Source: Miltoncostaea sp963771025
Lineage (GTDB): Bacteria; Actinomycetota; Thermoleophilia; Miltoncostaeales; Miltoncostaeaceae
DNA length: 64,000 bases
Direction of reading: 5' to 3'
Assembly: GCA_963771025.1 (NCBI GenBank)
Contig: CAVYRL010000005.1
Span: 349,708 to 413,707, forward strand
Part shown: positions 1-8,298 of the stretch, one piece after another
Position numbering within the stretch: the stretch's first letter is position 1
Layout of the letters: every line of letters starts with the position of its first letter
The notes under the pieces: model-generated
Told to the model about the DNA's origin: nothing
What the model saw: only the letters and a program-made list of their open reading frames with translations
Database searches by the model: none
Translations under genes and position numbers: made by a program

Positions 1-429
1 TCGGTGCAGACGCGCACCGGCGAGGCGCGCACGGTGACCATCCCGCTCGAGATCTTCCGCACCCGTGAGCTCGCCGGCCTGCGCGGCGCGCGGGCGAAGC
101 TGCGCGACCAGGTGGGCACCGCTCCGTTCCGCATCTCGCGGGGCGCGCGCTCGCGCACGGCCACCAGTTACGAGGGGCTGCGGTCGTCGGTGCTCGAGCT
201 CTGCCGCGAGGGCGTCCAGCTGAGCCGGTTCAAGGGTCTCGGTGAGATGAACGCCGAGCAGCTCTGGGAGACCACGATGGACACCGACCGACGGCTGCTA
301 CAGCGCGTGATGATGGAGGACGAGGCCTCGGTGGGCGAGCTGTTCGCGAAGCTGATGGGCGACAAGGTGGAGCCCCGCCGGGCATTCATCGAGGACAACG
401 CTCGCAGCGTTCGCTTCCTTGACGTCTAG
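1..429 (+). CDS. gyrB: DNA gyrase subunit B, C-terminal fragment (5' end outside window)
   Basis: The frame is open from base 1 and ends at TAG 427-429, so only the last 142 residues are present. They contain the KGLGEMN motif followed by LWETTMD, and a closing PRRAFIEDNA segment ending in LDV, all characteristic of the GyrB TOPRIM/tail region that contacts GyrA. With GyrA, the protein supercoils DNA using ATP hydrolysed in its missing N-terminal GHKL domain. The stop codon overlaps the AGGAGG ribosome site of gyrA, so the two are co-transcribed. The related ParE is unlikely given this gyrA neighbour. Confidence 0.95.
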   Translation, partial: SVQTRTGEARTVTIPLEIFRTRELAGLRGARAKLRDQVGTAPFRISRGARSRTATSYEGLRSSVLELCREGVQLSRFKGLGEMNAEQLWETTMDTDRRLLQRVMMEDEASVGELFAKLMGDKVEPRRAFIEDNARSVRFLDV

Positions 430-442
430 GAGGACTGACTAG

Positions 443-2941
443 ATGGCGATCGACCGCCACGGGCGCATCGAGCCGCGCGAGCTCGATCGCGAGATGAGCT
501 CGTCGTATCTCGACTACGCGATGAGCGTCATCGTGGGCCGCGCGCTCCCGGATGTGCGCGACGGGCTCAAGCCGGTCCACCGCCGTGTGCTGTTCGCGAT
601 GCACGACATGGGCCTCCAGCCCGAGCGGGCGTATGTGAAGAGCGCGAACATCGTCGGTCGCGTGATGGGTGAGTTCCACCCGCACGGCGACCAGTCGATC
701 TACGACACGCTGGTGCGCCTGGCCCAGGACTTCGCGAGCCGGTATCCGCTCGTGGACGGACAGGGCAACTTCGGCTCGAGCGAGTTCGCGGCGGCCGCCA
801 TGCGGTACACCGAGGCCAAGCTCTCGAAGCTCGCCACTGAGATGCTGCGCGACATCGACGAGGACACCGTCGATGAGGGCCCCACCTACGACGATCGCCG
901 CAGCGAGCCGCTGGTGCTTCCGTCGCGCGTGCCCAACCTGTTGATCAACGGCTCATCCGGCATCGCCGTCGGCATGGCGACGAACATCCCGCCGCACAAC
1001 ATCGGCGAGGTCATCGACGCCTGCGTCGCGACGATCGACGACCCGGCCATCGAGGTCGAGGGCCTGATGCGGTACGTCAAGGCGCCCGACTTCCCCACCG
1101 GCGGGATCATCGTGGGACGGGCCGGAGTCGTGGACGCGTACCGCACGGGCCGTGGCCGGGTCGTGGTCCGCGGGCGCGCGCACAACGAGCCGCTCAAGCA
1201 CGGGCGCAACGCCATCGTCTTCACCGAGCTGCCGTACCAGGTCAACAAGGCCGAGCTGATCCGCAAGATGGCCGACCTCGCCAACGACAAGGTGATCCCC
1301 GAGATCGCCGATCTACGCGATGAGAGCGGTCGCGACGGGGTGCGGGTGGTGATCGAGCTGCGGCGCGACGCGGTGCCGATGGTCGTGCTCAACAAGCTCT
1401 ACAAGCACACCGCGACCCAGACGACGTTCGGCGTCAACGCGATCGCGCTGGTCGACGGCGTGCCGCGCACGCTGGGTCTCAAGGACATGATCCGGCACTA
1501 CCTCGCCCACCAGAAGGAGGTGATCACCCGCCGGTCCCGCTTCCGTCTCGCGCGCGCCGAGGCGCGTGCCCACATCCTGGAGGGCCTGCTCAAGGCCCTC
1601 GGCTACCTGGACGAGGTGATCGCGCTGATCCGCGCGGCGACCGACCCGGAGGAGGCCCGCAATGGCCTCATGACACGGTTCGACCTCACCGAGATCCAGG
1701 CGCGGGCGATCCTCGACCTGCGCCTCCAGCGCCTGACCCAGCTCGAGGCCGGCAAGATCCAGGCCGAATATGACGAGCTCAAGGAGCGCATCACCGAGCT
1801 GCGGGCGATCCTCGGCGACGAGGCACGCGTCTATGCCCTGATCCGCTCCGAGATGCTGGAGATCCGGGGCCGCTTCGCCGACGAGCGCCGCACCGAGATC
1901 GTCCCCGGCGAGGGCGACATCGACCTCGAGGACCTGATCGCCGAGGAGGAGATGGTGATCTCCATCTCCCATGGTGGGTACGTGAAGCGGCTGCCGGTCT
2001 CGACCTACCGCTCGCAGGGCCGCGGCGGCAAGGGCCTGCGCGGGGTGCGGCTCAAGGACGAGGACTACATCGAGCACCTGTTCATCGCCTCGACGCACCA
2101 GTTCCTGCTCTTCTTCACCAACAAGGGCAAGGTCTACCGGCAGAAGGTGCACGAGCTGCCCCAGGGCTCCCGCGACTCGCGCGGCCGGCACATCGCCAAC
2201 GTTCTCGCCCTGCAGCCCGACGAGGAGGTCCGCGCCGTCTTCGCGACCCGCGACTACTCCGAGGGCAGATACCTGGTGCTCGCGACGCGTGAGGGCATGG
2301 TCAAGAAGACCGAGCTGCGCAGCTACGACACCGTGCTGCGCGAGCGCGGTCTCACGGCCATCAACCTCACCGAGGACGACGAGCTTGTCGGCGTGCAGCT
2401 GACCGACGGCGACGAGGATCTGCTCGTGGTCTCGGCGCGGGGCCAGGCGGCCCGGTTCAGCGAGGGCCAAGTGCGTCCGATGAGCCGCGACACCCGCGGC
2501 GTGAAGGGCATGAACCTCGACCCCGGCGACCGGGTCCTCGCGCTGTGCGTCGCGCGGTTGGACGAGGACCTGCTGGTGGTGACGGGCAACGGCTACGGCA
2601 AGCGGACGCCCATGGCCGACTACCCGCGCAAGGGGCGTCCCACGAAGGGCGTGCGCACCATCAAGGTGACCGACAAGAAGGGCGAGCTGGTGACCGCCCG
2701 CCCGGTCCGCGAGGGCCAGGAGCTGCTGCTGATCTCCCTGCTCGGGCAGGTGATCCGGATCAAGGTGGACGACGTCCGCCGCACCGGGCGCTCCACCGAG
2801 GGCGTGCGCGTGATGAACATGAGCAACGAGGACCTGGTCTGCGGTGTGGCGTCGGTCGTCGAGCCCGGCGAGGAGGACTACCAGATGACCGAAGAGGACC
2901 TCGTGGCCACGGACGAGACCGAGACGAACGACCTGTCATAA
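443..2941 (+). CDS. gyrA: DNA gyrase subunit A
   Basis: Full-length 832-residue GyrA, the DNA-breaking and rejoining subunit. The catalytic Tyr is Y122 in AAMRYTE. The quinolone-determining region reads HPHGDQSIYD, with Gln84 where E. coli has Ser83, and Asp88 matching Asp87. The loop before the catalytic motif (GSSEFAAAAMRY) is one residue shorter than the mycobacterial GSPGNDPPAAMRY form. A GyrA-box-like QGRGGKG at about 525-531 starts the C-terminal beta-pinwheel that wraps DNA and separates gyrase from Topo IV ParC. The tail is acidic. The ATG is fixed by AGGAGG at 428-433, 9 nt upstream, which overlaps the gyrB stop. Confidence 0.97.
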   Translation: MAIDRHGRIEPRELDREMSSSYLDYAMSVIVGRALPDVRDGLKPVHRRVLFAMHDMGLQPERAYVKSANIVGRVMGEFHPHGDQSIYDTLVRLAQDFASRYPLVDGQGNFGSSEFAAAAMRYTEAKLSKLATEMLRDIDEDTVDEGPTYDDRRSEPLVLPSRVPNLLINGSSGIAVGMATNIPPHNIGEVIDACVATIDDPAIEVEGLMRYVKAPDFPTGGIIVGRAGVVDAYRTGRGRVVVRGRAHNEPLKHGRNAIVFTELPYQVNKAELIRKMADLANDKVIPEIADLRDESGRDGVRVVIELRRDAVPMVVLNKLYKHTATQTTFGVNAIALVDGVPRTLGLKDMIRHYLAHQKEVITRRSRFRLARAEARAHILEGLLKALGYLDEVIALIRAATDPEEARNGLMTRFDLTEIQARAILDLRLQRLTQLEAGKIQAEYDELKERITELRAILGDEARVYALIRSEMLEIRGRFADERRTEIVPGEGDIDLEDLIAEEEMVISISHGGYVKRLPVSTYRSQGRGGKGLRGVRLKDEDYIEHLFIASTHQFLLFFTNKGKVYRQKVHELPQGSRDSRGRHIANVLALQPDEEVRAVFATRDYSEGRYLVLATREGMVKKTELRSYDTVLRERGLTAINLTEDDELVGVQLTDGDEDLLVVSARGQAARFSEGQVRPMSRDTRGVKGMNLDPGDRVLALCVARLDEDLLVVTGNGYGKRTPMADYPRKGRPTKGVRTIKVTDKKGELVTARPVREGQELLLISLLGQVIRIKVDDVRRTGRSTEGVRVMNMSNEDLVCGVASVVEPGEEDYQMTEEDLVATDETETNDLS

Positions 2942-2971
2942 GGACGTCGGGCGCAGGGAGCGGGGGCGGGT

Positions 2972-3649
2972 ATGGGAGAGGTGCTCGGTCAGTTGCTGCC
3001 GATCGCTGTGGGGGTCGCGATCAGCCCTCTGCCGATCGTCGCCGTCGTGCTGATGCTGGCGACCCCCCGGGGGCGAGTGAACGGACCGGCCTTCGTCCTG
3101 GCCTGGATCGTCGGCCTGGCCGTGGTCGGGGCCGTCGTGATCCTTGTGGCGGGCGACAACGCCCACACCGACTCGGGGTCGCCCTCGGACGGCGTCAGCT
3201 GGCTGAAGCTCGTGATCGGCCTTGCCCTGATCGCCCTAGGGGTGCGCCAGTTCCGCCGTCGGCCGCGCGGCGACGCTCCCGGTGAGCTGCCCACGTGGAT
3301 GGCCGCGCTCGACGGCTTCCGCTGGCCCAAGGCGCTTGGCGCCGGGCTCGTGCTCTCGGCCGCCAACCCGAAGAACCTGCTGCTCGCCGTGGCAGGCGCG
3401 GCCGTGATCGCCCAAGCCGGCCTCTCGGGAGGGCAGGAGGCGGGCTCGCTGGCGATCTTCGTCCTGATCGGGACGGTCGGCGTGGCGGCGCCCGTCGTGC
3501 TCTACTTCGCGCTCGGCGACCGGTCGCGGGCGGTCCTCGACGATCTGCGCGGGTGGCTCGCCGCCCACAACGCCGTGATCATGTCGGTGCTCTTCGTCGT
3601 CATCGGGTTCAAGATCCTCGGCGACGCGATCTCGGGCTTCTCCGCCTAG
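2972..3649 (+). CDS. SfLAP/GAP-type membrane protein, copy 1
   Basis: This 225-residue, mostly hydrophobic protein has about six membrane segments and a polar central loop (residues about 60-75 and 90-105). The LATPRG and NGP motifs in the first third fit the Sap/GAP family (sulfolipid- or glycopeptidolipid-addressing proteins, distantly LysE-like). In mycobacteria these help move surface glycolipids; the substrate here is unknown. The gene lies 30 nt after gyrA on the same strand and is followed 46 nt later by a close paralogue. The start ATG gives MGEVLGQ, matching the MGEVVGQ of the paralogue. Confidence 0.75.
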   Translation: MGEVLGQLLPIAVGVAISPLPIVAVVLMLATPRGRVNGPAFVLAWIVGLAVVGAVVILVAGDNAHTDSGSPSDGVSWLKLVIGLALIALGVRQFRRRPRGDAPGELPTWMAALDGFRWPKALGAGLVLSAANPKNLLLAVAGAAVIAQAGLSGGQEAGSLAIFVLIGTVGVAAPVVLYFALGDRSRAVLDDLRGWLAAHNAVIMSVLFVVIGFKILGDAISGFSA

Positions 3650-3695
3650 GGCCCCCTGGGTCCTATCGCGACCCGGTCGCCGGCGGGAGGTGGGG

Positions 3696-4373
3696 ATGGG
3701 TGAGGTCGTCGGTCAGCTGCTCCCGCTGGCGGTGGTCATCGCGATCTTCCCGATCCCGATCGTCGCGGTGGTGCTCATGCTCGCGACGCCGCGGGGAGGC
3801 GCGAACGGCCCGGTCTTCGTGCTGGCGTGGGTGCTCGGCCTCGCGGCGGCCGGCACGATCCTGCTCGTCCTCGCGGACGCGGAGGCCCATGCCGACTCGG
3901 ACGCACCGTCCAGCGGGGCGAATTGGATCCGTCTCGCCATCGGCATCTGCCTGATCACACTCGGGGCGCGGAAGTTCCGCCGCCGACCGACCGGCGACGC
4001 TCTCGGTGAGCTCCCGAGCTGGATGTCGGCGCTCGAGGGCTTCACCTGGCCCCGGGCGTTCGGCGCCGGTCTCGCCTTGTCCGCCGCCAACCCCAAGAAC
4101 CTGCTCCTTGTAGCGGCGGGCGCCACCGTGATCGCCCAGGCCGACCTGCCGGCGGCGCAACAGGCTGCCTCGCTCGCGATCCTCGTCGTCCTCGGGACGA
4201 TCGGCGTGGCGGCGCCCGTCGTCCTCTACTTCGTGCTGGGCGACCGGTCGCGGGGCGTCCTCGACGGCATGCGGACGTGGCTGGCCGCCAACAATGCGGT
4301 CATCGTCGCAGTGCTCTTCGTCGTCATCGGGTTCAAGATCCTCGGCGACGCAATCTCGGGCTTCTCCGCCTGA
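3696..4373 (+). CDS. SfLAP/GAP-type membrane protein, copy 2
   Basis: This is a tandem paralogue of the preceding gene: 225 residues with the same six-segment layout, the same LATPRGG...NGP motif and an identical last 20 residues. The last 60 coding bases differ at a single position although the rest has clearly diverged, which suggests gene conversion or selection on this end. A GGGAGG ribosome site at 3685-3690 sits 5 nt before the chosen ATG; an in-frame GTG at 3690 is also possible. It ends 7 nt before the convergent Ku gene. The lipid or other substrate is not evident. Confidence 0.75.
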   Translation: MGEVVGQLLPLAVVIAIFPIPIVAVVLMLATPRGGANGPVFVLAWVLGLAAAGTILLVLADAEAHADSDAPSSGANWIRLAIGICLITLGARKFRRRPTGDALGELPSWMSALEGFTWPRAFGAGLALSAANPKNLLLVAAGATVIAQADLPAAQQAASLAILVVLGTIGVAAPVVLYFVLGDRSRGVLDGMRTWLAANNAVIVAVLFVVIGFKILGDAISGFSA

Positions 4374-4379
4374 GGCGCG

Positions 4380-5225
4380 TCAGCCGGAGGCGGCCTTCCG
4401 CTTCTTTGCGGCAGGCTTCTCCTCGGCCCCGTCCTGGTCCGGATCGCTCGGGGACGCTGCGGCGAGACTCGCCTTGAGTGCCGCCATCAGGTCGATCACC
4501 GGCGCCGGCGCAGGAGCCTCCTCAGTCGGCTCGACCTCCTGGCCGGCCGCCTTGGCCTCGAGGAACTCGACCAGCGCGCGGCGGGTCTCGTTGGGGTACG
4601 CCTCCGGGTCGAACGGCTTGGCGAGGCCGGCCACCAGCTGCTCGGCCATCGCCAGCTCGTCCTTCGACACGTCGACTCCCTGGAGGCGCTCCAGGATCTC
4701 CTTCTTGTCGCGCGCCCGCACGTCCTCGGGGTAGTACAGCGTCTGCAGCGCGAGCATCCCGTCGGTGGCCCGGAGCAGCACCAGGTGCTCCTTGGTGGAG
4801 AGCACGAAACGTCCCACGGCGGCACGGCCCGAGGCCTCCATCGCGCGCGTCAGAAGCAGGTACGGGCGCTCGGCGCGCTCCTGGGGGTCCAGCCAATAGG
4901 CCCGCTCGAAGTAGACCGGGTCGACCTCGTCGAGGTCGACGAACTGGAGGATGCGGATCGTCTTCTCCTGGCGCGCCGCGAACCGCTCGAGCTCGGCGTC
5001 CTCCACGGGGATGTACTGGCCCTTGGAGACCTCCCAGCCCTTCACGGTGTCCTCGCTGCCCACCTCGACGTCGCGATCCGGGTCCCAGCGCTTCTGCCGG
5101 ACAGGCTTCTGGGTCGCTCGCGACAGCGTGCGGAAGCTGACGTCGCTCCGCTGCTGCGCCAAGCCCACCGATACCGGGATGGTGACGAGTCCGAAGCTGA
5201 TGAAACCGTTCCAGATCGCGCGCAT
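4380..5225 (-). CDS. ku: Prokaryotic Ku, DNA end-binding protein
   Basis: A 281-residue bacterial Ku homodimer subunit. It opens with MRAIWNGFISFGLVTIPV, the family hallmark, followed by the ring-forming core (residues about 1-255) with its VSKGQYIPVED and YYPEDVR segments. The short C-terminus is rich in Glu and then Lys (KKRK), the minimal tail that in other Ku proteins helps threading on DNA and recruits ligase D. Its role is non-homologous end joining of double-strand breaks. No ligD is adjacent, so its partner must lie elsewhere. The slipin gene lies just upstream on the same strand, 32 nt away. Confidence 0.93.
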   Translation of the reverse strand: MRAIWNGFISFGLVTIPVSVGLAQQRSDVSFRTLSRATQKPVRQKRWDPDRDVEVGSEDTVKGWEVSKGQYIPVEDAELERFAARQEKTIRILQFVDLDEVDPVYFERAYWLDPQERAERPYLLLTRAMEASGRAAVGRFVLSTKEHLVLLRATDGMLALQTLYYPEDVRARDKKEILERLQGVDVSKDELAMAEQLVAGLAKPFDPEAYPNETRRALVEFLEAKAAGQEVEPTEEAPAPAPVIDLMAALKASLAAASPSDPDQDGAEEKPAAKKRKAASG

Positions 5226-5257
5226 CGGGCGTCCTCGGGGTTCGGGAGGAGCGGCGG

Positions 5258-6055
5258 CTACGCCGGGGGGCGGCCTGCGCCGTTGCCGCCCCCGCGATTG
5301 CCGGCGAAGGCGCCGGTGAGCGCCTCCAGCATCTCGACGGGGAAGGGCAGGATGAGGGTGGTGGTGCGTTCGCTCGAGCCGATCTCGTTCATGGTCTGCA
5401 GGTAGCGCAGCTGCAGGGCGCCGGGCTGCGTGCCGATGATCGCCGCCGCCTGCGACAGCTTCTCGGAGGCCTGGAACTCACCATCGGCCGCGATCACCTT
5501 GGCGCGCCGCTCGCGCTCGGCCTCGGCCTGGCGCGCGATCGCGCGCTGCATCGTCGAGGGCAGCTCGACGTCCTTCACCTCGACCACCGACACCTTGACG
5601 CCCCACGGATGGGTCTGCTCGTCGATGATCGCCTGCAGACGCTCGTTGATCTGGTCGCGCTCCGACAGCAGTTGGTCGAGGTCGACCTGCCCGAGCACGC
5701 TGCGCAGCGTGGTCTGCGAGATCTGCGACGTGGCGACCAGGTAGTTCTCCACCTGCACGATGGCCCGCGCGGCGTCGGTGACCCGGAAGTAGGCGACCGC
5801 ATTGACCTTCACGGTCACGTTGTCCTTGGTGATGACCTCCTGCGGCGGCACGTTGAGCGTGATCGTCCGCAGGTCCACCTTCACCGCCTTGTTAACGAAG
5901 GGGATCAGGATGAAGACTCCGGGTCCCTTGATGCCGATCAGGCGCCCGAGCCGGAACACGACGCCCCGCTCGTACTCGCGCGCCACCTTCACGGATGCGA
6001 AAAGGAAGAGGAGTCCGAGGACCAGGATGATGATCACGACGTAGGCGGCGGCCAT
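5258..6055 (-). CDS. SPFH/stomatin-family slipin
   Basis: This 265-residue protein has one N-terminal membrane segment (about 4-24) followed by an SPFH/band-7 domain (about 28-190). The family-typical stretches EYERGVVFRLGR, GPGVFILIPF and RTITLNVPPQEVITKDNV are present. The region after about 170 is a predicted coiled coil rich in Glu, Arg and Ala, and the C-terminus is Gly-rich. Slipins form oligomeric membrane scaffolds and are often paired with an NfeD protein, but no NfeD gene is adjacent. A GAGGAG ribosome site precedes the ATG. The gene is divergent from the fatty-acid operon and may be co-transcribed with ku. Confidence 0.9.
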   Translation of the reverse strand: MAAAYVVIIILVLGLLFLFASVKVAREYERGVVFRLGRLIGIKGPGVFILIPFVNKAVKVDLRTITLNVPPQEVITKDNVTVKVNAVAYFRVTDAARAIVQVENYLVATSQISQTTLRSVLGQVDLDQLLSERDQINERLQAIIDEQTHPWGVKVSVVEVKDVELPSTMQRAIARQAEAERERRAKVIAADGEFQASEKLSQAAAIIGTQPGALQLRYLQTMNEIGSSERTTTLILPFPVEMLEALTGAFAGNRGGGNGAGRPPA

Positions 6056-6166
6056 GGGGGCGGCACTCCTCTGTGGGCCTGCGGTTCGACGGGGTACCCG
6101 AAAATCTCACCCGACGATACCAGCGCTCCATGGGCGCACCCCGTCGTTGCGGCGGGGGTGATGGGC

Positions 6167-6172
6167 TACCAT
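6167..6172 (+). promoter_or_regulatory. Candidate -10 box (TACCAT) for the fab-acc operon
   Basis: TACCAT fits the TANNNT form and lies 10 nt upstream of the GTG of fabZ, in the divergent gap with the slipin gene. A TTGCGG is present 14 nt further upstream, which is too close for a standard -35. If used, the transcript leader would be only a few bases long. Confidence 0.3.
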
Positions 6173-6182
6173 CCGCGCGATT

Positions 6183-6638
6183 GTGAGCGACCGCAGCCCC
6201 CGTCTCCCGGCTCCGACGGATCTCCTTCCGCACCGCGCGCCCTTCCTCTTCGTCAACGAGATCCTCGACCTCGTCCCGGGAGACTCGGCGCGGGCCCGGT
6301 GGTTCGTGGATCCGGCCGCCGCCTTCTTCGCCGGCCATTTCCCGGGCAATCCCATCCTGCCCGGGGTCATCATCATCGAGGCGCTCGCGCAGACCGGCGC
6401 GCTCGCAGCGCTCGCGGAACCCGAGACTTCAGGCAAACTGGCGCTGTTCGCCGGTATCGGACGCGCGCGGTTCCGCCGCGTCGTGCGCCCGGGAGAGGAA
6501 CTGGTGCTGGAGACGCGTCTCACCCGGCGTCGCGGGCCGCTCGGCGAGGGCCACGGAACCGCCACCGTGGCGGGTGTCACCGCCTGCGAGACCGAGCTGA
6601 GGTTCGCGCTCGTCGATTCCGAGGAGGCAGCTCCGTGA
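6183..6638 (+). CDS. fabZ: 3-hydroxyacyl-ACP dehydratase FabZ
   Basis: A 151-residue hot-dog-fold dehydratase. It carries the FabZ signature AGHFPGNPILPGV with catalytic His52 and the paired Glu66 in IIEALAQTGA. It dehydrates beta-hydroxyacyl-ACP to trans-2-enoyl-ACP in the type II fatty-acid elongation cycle. The GTG start is preceded by a -10-like TACCAT. It is the first gene of a tightly packed fab-acc operon and overlaps fabD by 4 nt (GTGA). The length fits the family. A dedicated FabA-type isomerase is unlikely because the fold motif is that of FabZ. Confidence 0.9.
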   Translation: MSDRSPRLPAPTDLLPHRAPFLFVNEILDLVPGDSARARWFVDPAAAFFAGHFPGNPILPGVIIIEALAQTGALAALAEPETSGKLALFAGIGRARFRRVVRPGEELVLETRLTRRRGPLGEGHGTATVAGVTACETELRFALVDSEEAAP

Positions 6639-7564
6639 TCGTCGCCATGTTCCCGGGACAGGGGGCGCAAGCCGTCGGAATGGGCCAGGACCTGGCCTCC
6701 GCCTACGACGTCGCCCGTCAGGCCTTCGAGGAGGCGGACGACGTCCTCGGCTACTCCCTGTCGGAGATCTGCTTCTCGGGCCCGGCGGATCGCCTCACCG
6801 AGACCGACGTCTGTCAGCCGGCCCTCCTGGCGACCTCGGTCGCCGCGTTCCGCGTCGCGCAGGAGGAGGGGCTCGCCCCGGGCCTCGTGATGGGGCACTC
6901 GCTCGGCGAGTACTCGGCCCTGGTGGCTGGCGGCGCCCTGGACTATCCCTCCGCGCTGCGGATCGTGGCCGAGCGGGGAGCCGCCATGCGCGAGGCCGGA
7001 CAGGCGTCGCCCGGAAGCATGGCCGCGCTGCTCGGGCCCTCCGACGACGAGGCGCGCGCACTGGCCGAGGAGGCCGGCGAGGTGTGGCCCGCCAACTACA
7101 ACTGCCCCCGCCAGGTCGTCGTGTCGGGATCGAACGCCGGCATCGAGCGCCTCGTCGCCCTGGCGGGCGCACGCGATGTGCGCGTGGCCCACCTCGCCGT
7201 GGACGGCCCGTTCCACTCGCCCCTGATCGCGGGAGCCGCCGAGCGCCTGCGCCCGGCGCTCGAGACGTGGGAACCCGCCGCCTCCGACCCGCCGTTCCTG
7301 TCGACGACGACATGCTGTCTGGAGCCCCCGGAGCGCATGCGTCAGGTGCTCCTCGACCAGATCATCTCCCCGGTTCGCTTCGGCGACGCGGTGCTGGCGG
7401 CGGTGGCACAGGGCGGCGAGACCTTCGTGGAGATCGGCCCCGGCCGCGTACTGTCGGGCCTGGTGCGACGGGTCCGGCGCGACCTGACGACGCTGCAGGT
7501 GGGCGAGCCGGCCGACGTGACCGGTCTGGCAGCGGCGGTCGGCGTGGGCGGGGGGGCCCGCTAG
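6635..7564 (+). CDS. fabD: Malonyl-CoA:ACP transacylase FabD
   Basis: This 309-residue acyltransferase moves malonyl groups from CoA to ACP to feed chain elongation. The FPGQGAQ motif is at about 6-12, the nucleophile is Ser89 in GHSLGEYSAL and the active-site His is His194 in PFHSP, the full catalytic set. The GTG start overlaps the fabZ stop and is preceded by GAGGAGG at 6621-6627, 7 nt away. The next in-frame ATG at 6647 would cut into the first strand. Its stop TAG overlaps the fabG start by one base. Confidence 0.93.
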   Translation: MIVAMFPGQGAQAVGMGQDLASAYDVARQAFEEADDVLGYSLSEICFSGPADRLTETDVCQPALLATSVAAFRVAQEEGLAPGLVMGHSLGEYSALVAGGALDYPSALRIVAERGAAMREAGQASPGSMAALLGPSDDEARALAEEAGEVWPANYNCPRQVVVSGSNAGIERLVALAGARDVRVAHLAVDGPFHSPLIAGAAERLRPALETWEPAASDPPFLSTTTCCLEPPERMRQVLLDQIISPVRFGDAVLAAVAQGGETFVEIGPGRVLSGLVRRVRRDLTTLQVGEPADVTGLAAAVGVGGGAR

Positions 7565-8298
7565 TGGCGGTGGCCCTCGTCACCGGTGCCAGCCGCGGTA
7601 TCGGTGCCGCCGTCGCGCGGGCGCTGGCGTCCGACGGGTTCGACGTCGCCGTGGGCTACGCGGCCGACGCCACCGGGGCCGCCGACACCGTGGCGGCGGT
7701 CGAGGCGCTCGGCCGCCACGCGATGGCCGTGCAGGCCGACGTGGCCGACGAGGCCCAGGCGCAGACGATGGTCGAGGCGGCGGAGGAGGCGCTCGGCCCC
7801 CTCGACGCCGTCGTGCTCAACGCCGGCATCACCCGTGACGGCCTCGCCGTGCGCATGAGTGCCGAGGACTGGTCGGCGGTGATCGACACCAACCTGTCGG
7901 GGGCCTTCTACACCGCCCGGCCGGCCCTGCGCGGCATGCTGCGCCGGCGCGCGGGGAGCATCGTCGCGGTGTCGTCGGTGGTCGGGCTGATCGGCAACGC
8001 CGGGCAGGTCAACTACGCGGCCGCAAAGGCGGGGCTGCTGGGGATGGTGCGGGCCCTCGCGCGCGAGGCTGGTTCCCGCGGCGTGCGCGTCAACGCCGTC
8101 GCACCGGGTTACATCACCACCGACATGACGGCGGAGCTCACGGACGCGCAGCGCGACGGCCTGCTGGCTCAGACCCCGCTCGGGCGCCTCGGGAGCCCCG
8201 AGGACGTCGCGGCGGCCGTCGCCTTCCTGTGCTCTCCATCGGCCGCGTTCATCACCGGCGCCACCGTGTCGGTCAACGGCGGGCTGGCGATGTCGTGA
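7564..8298 (+). CDS. fabG: 3-oxoacyl-ACP reductase FabG
   Basis: A 244-residue short-chain dehydrogenase. The nucleotide-binding TGASRGIG is at residues 7-14, NAG at about 87-89, and the catalytic Ser138, Tyr151 and Lys155 sit at the same numbers as in E. coli FabG. The C-terminal VNGGLAMS is typical. It reduces beta-ketoacyl-ACP with NADPH. The GTG start is set by the one-base TAGTG overlap with fabD. The stop overlaps the fabF start by 4 nt. The usual acpP gene between fabG and fabF is missing. Confidence 0.94.
   Translation: MAVALVTGASRGIGAAVARALASDGFDVAVGYAADATGAADTVAAVEALGRHAMAVQADVADEAQAQTMVEAAEEALGPLDAVVLNAGITRDGLAVRMSAEDWSAVIDTNLSGAFYTARPALRGMLRRRAGSIVAVSSVVGLIGNAGQVNYAAAKAGLLGMVRALAREAGSRGVRVNAVAPGYITTDMTAELTDAQRDGLLAQTPLGRLGSPEDVAAAVAFLCSPSAAFITGATVSVNGGLAMS

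Noticed and set aside
1313..2470. Minus-strand open frame within gyrA
   Set aside because: Composition bias only, and it lies inside a complete gyrA.
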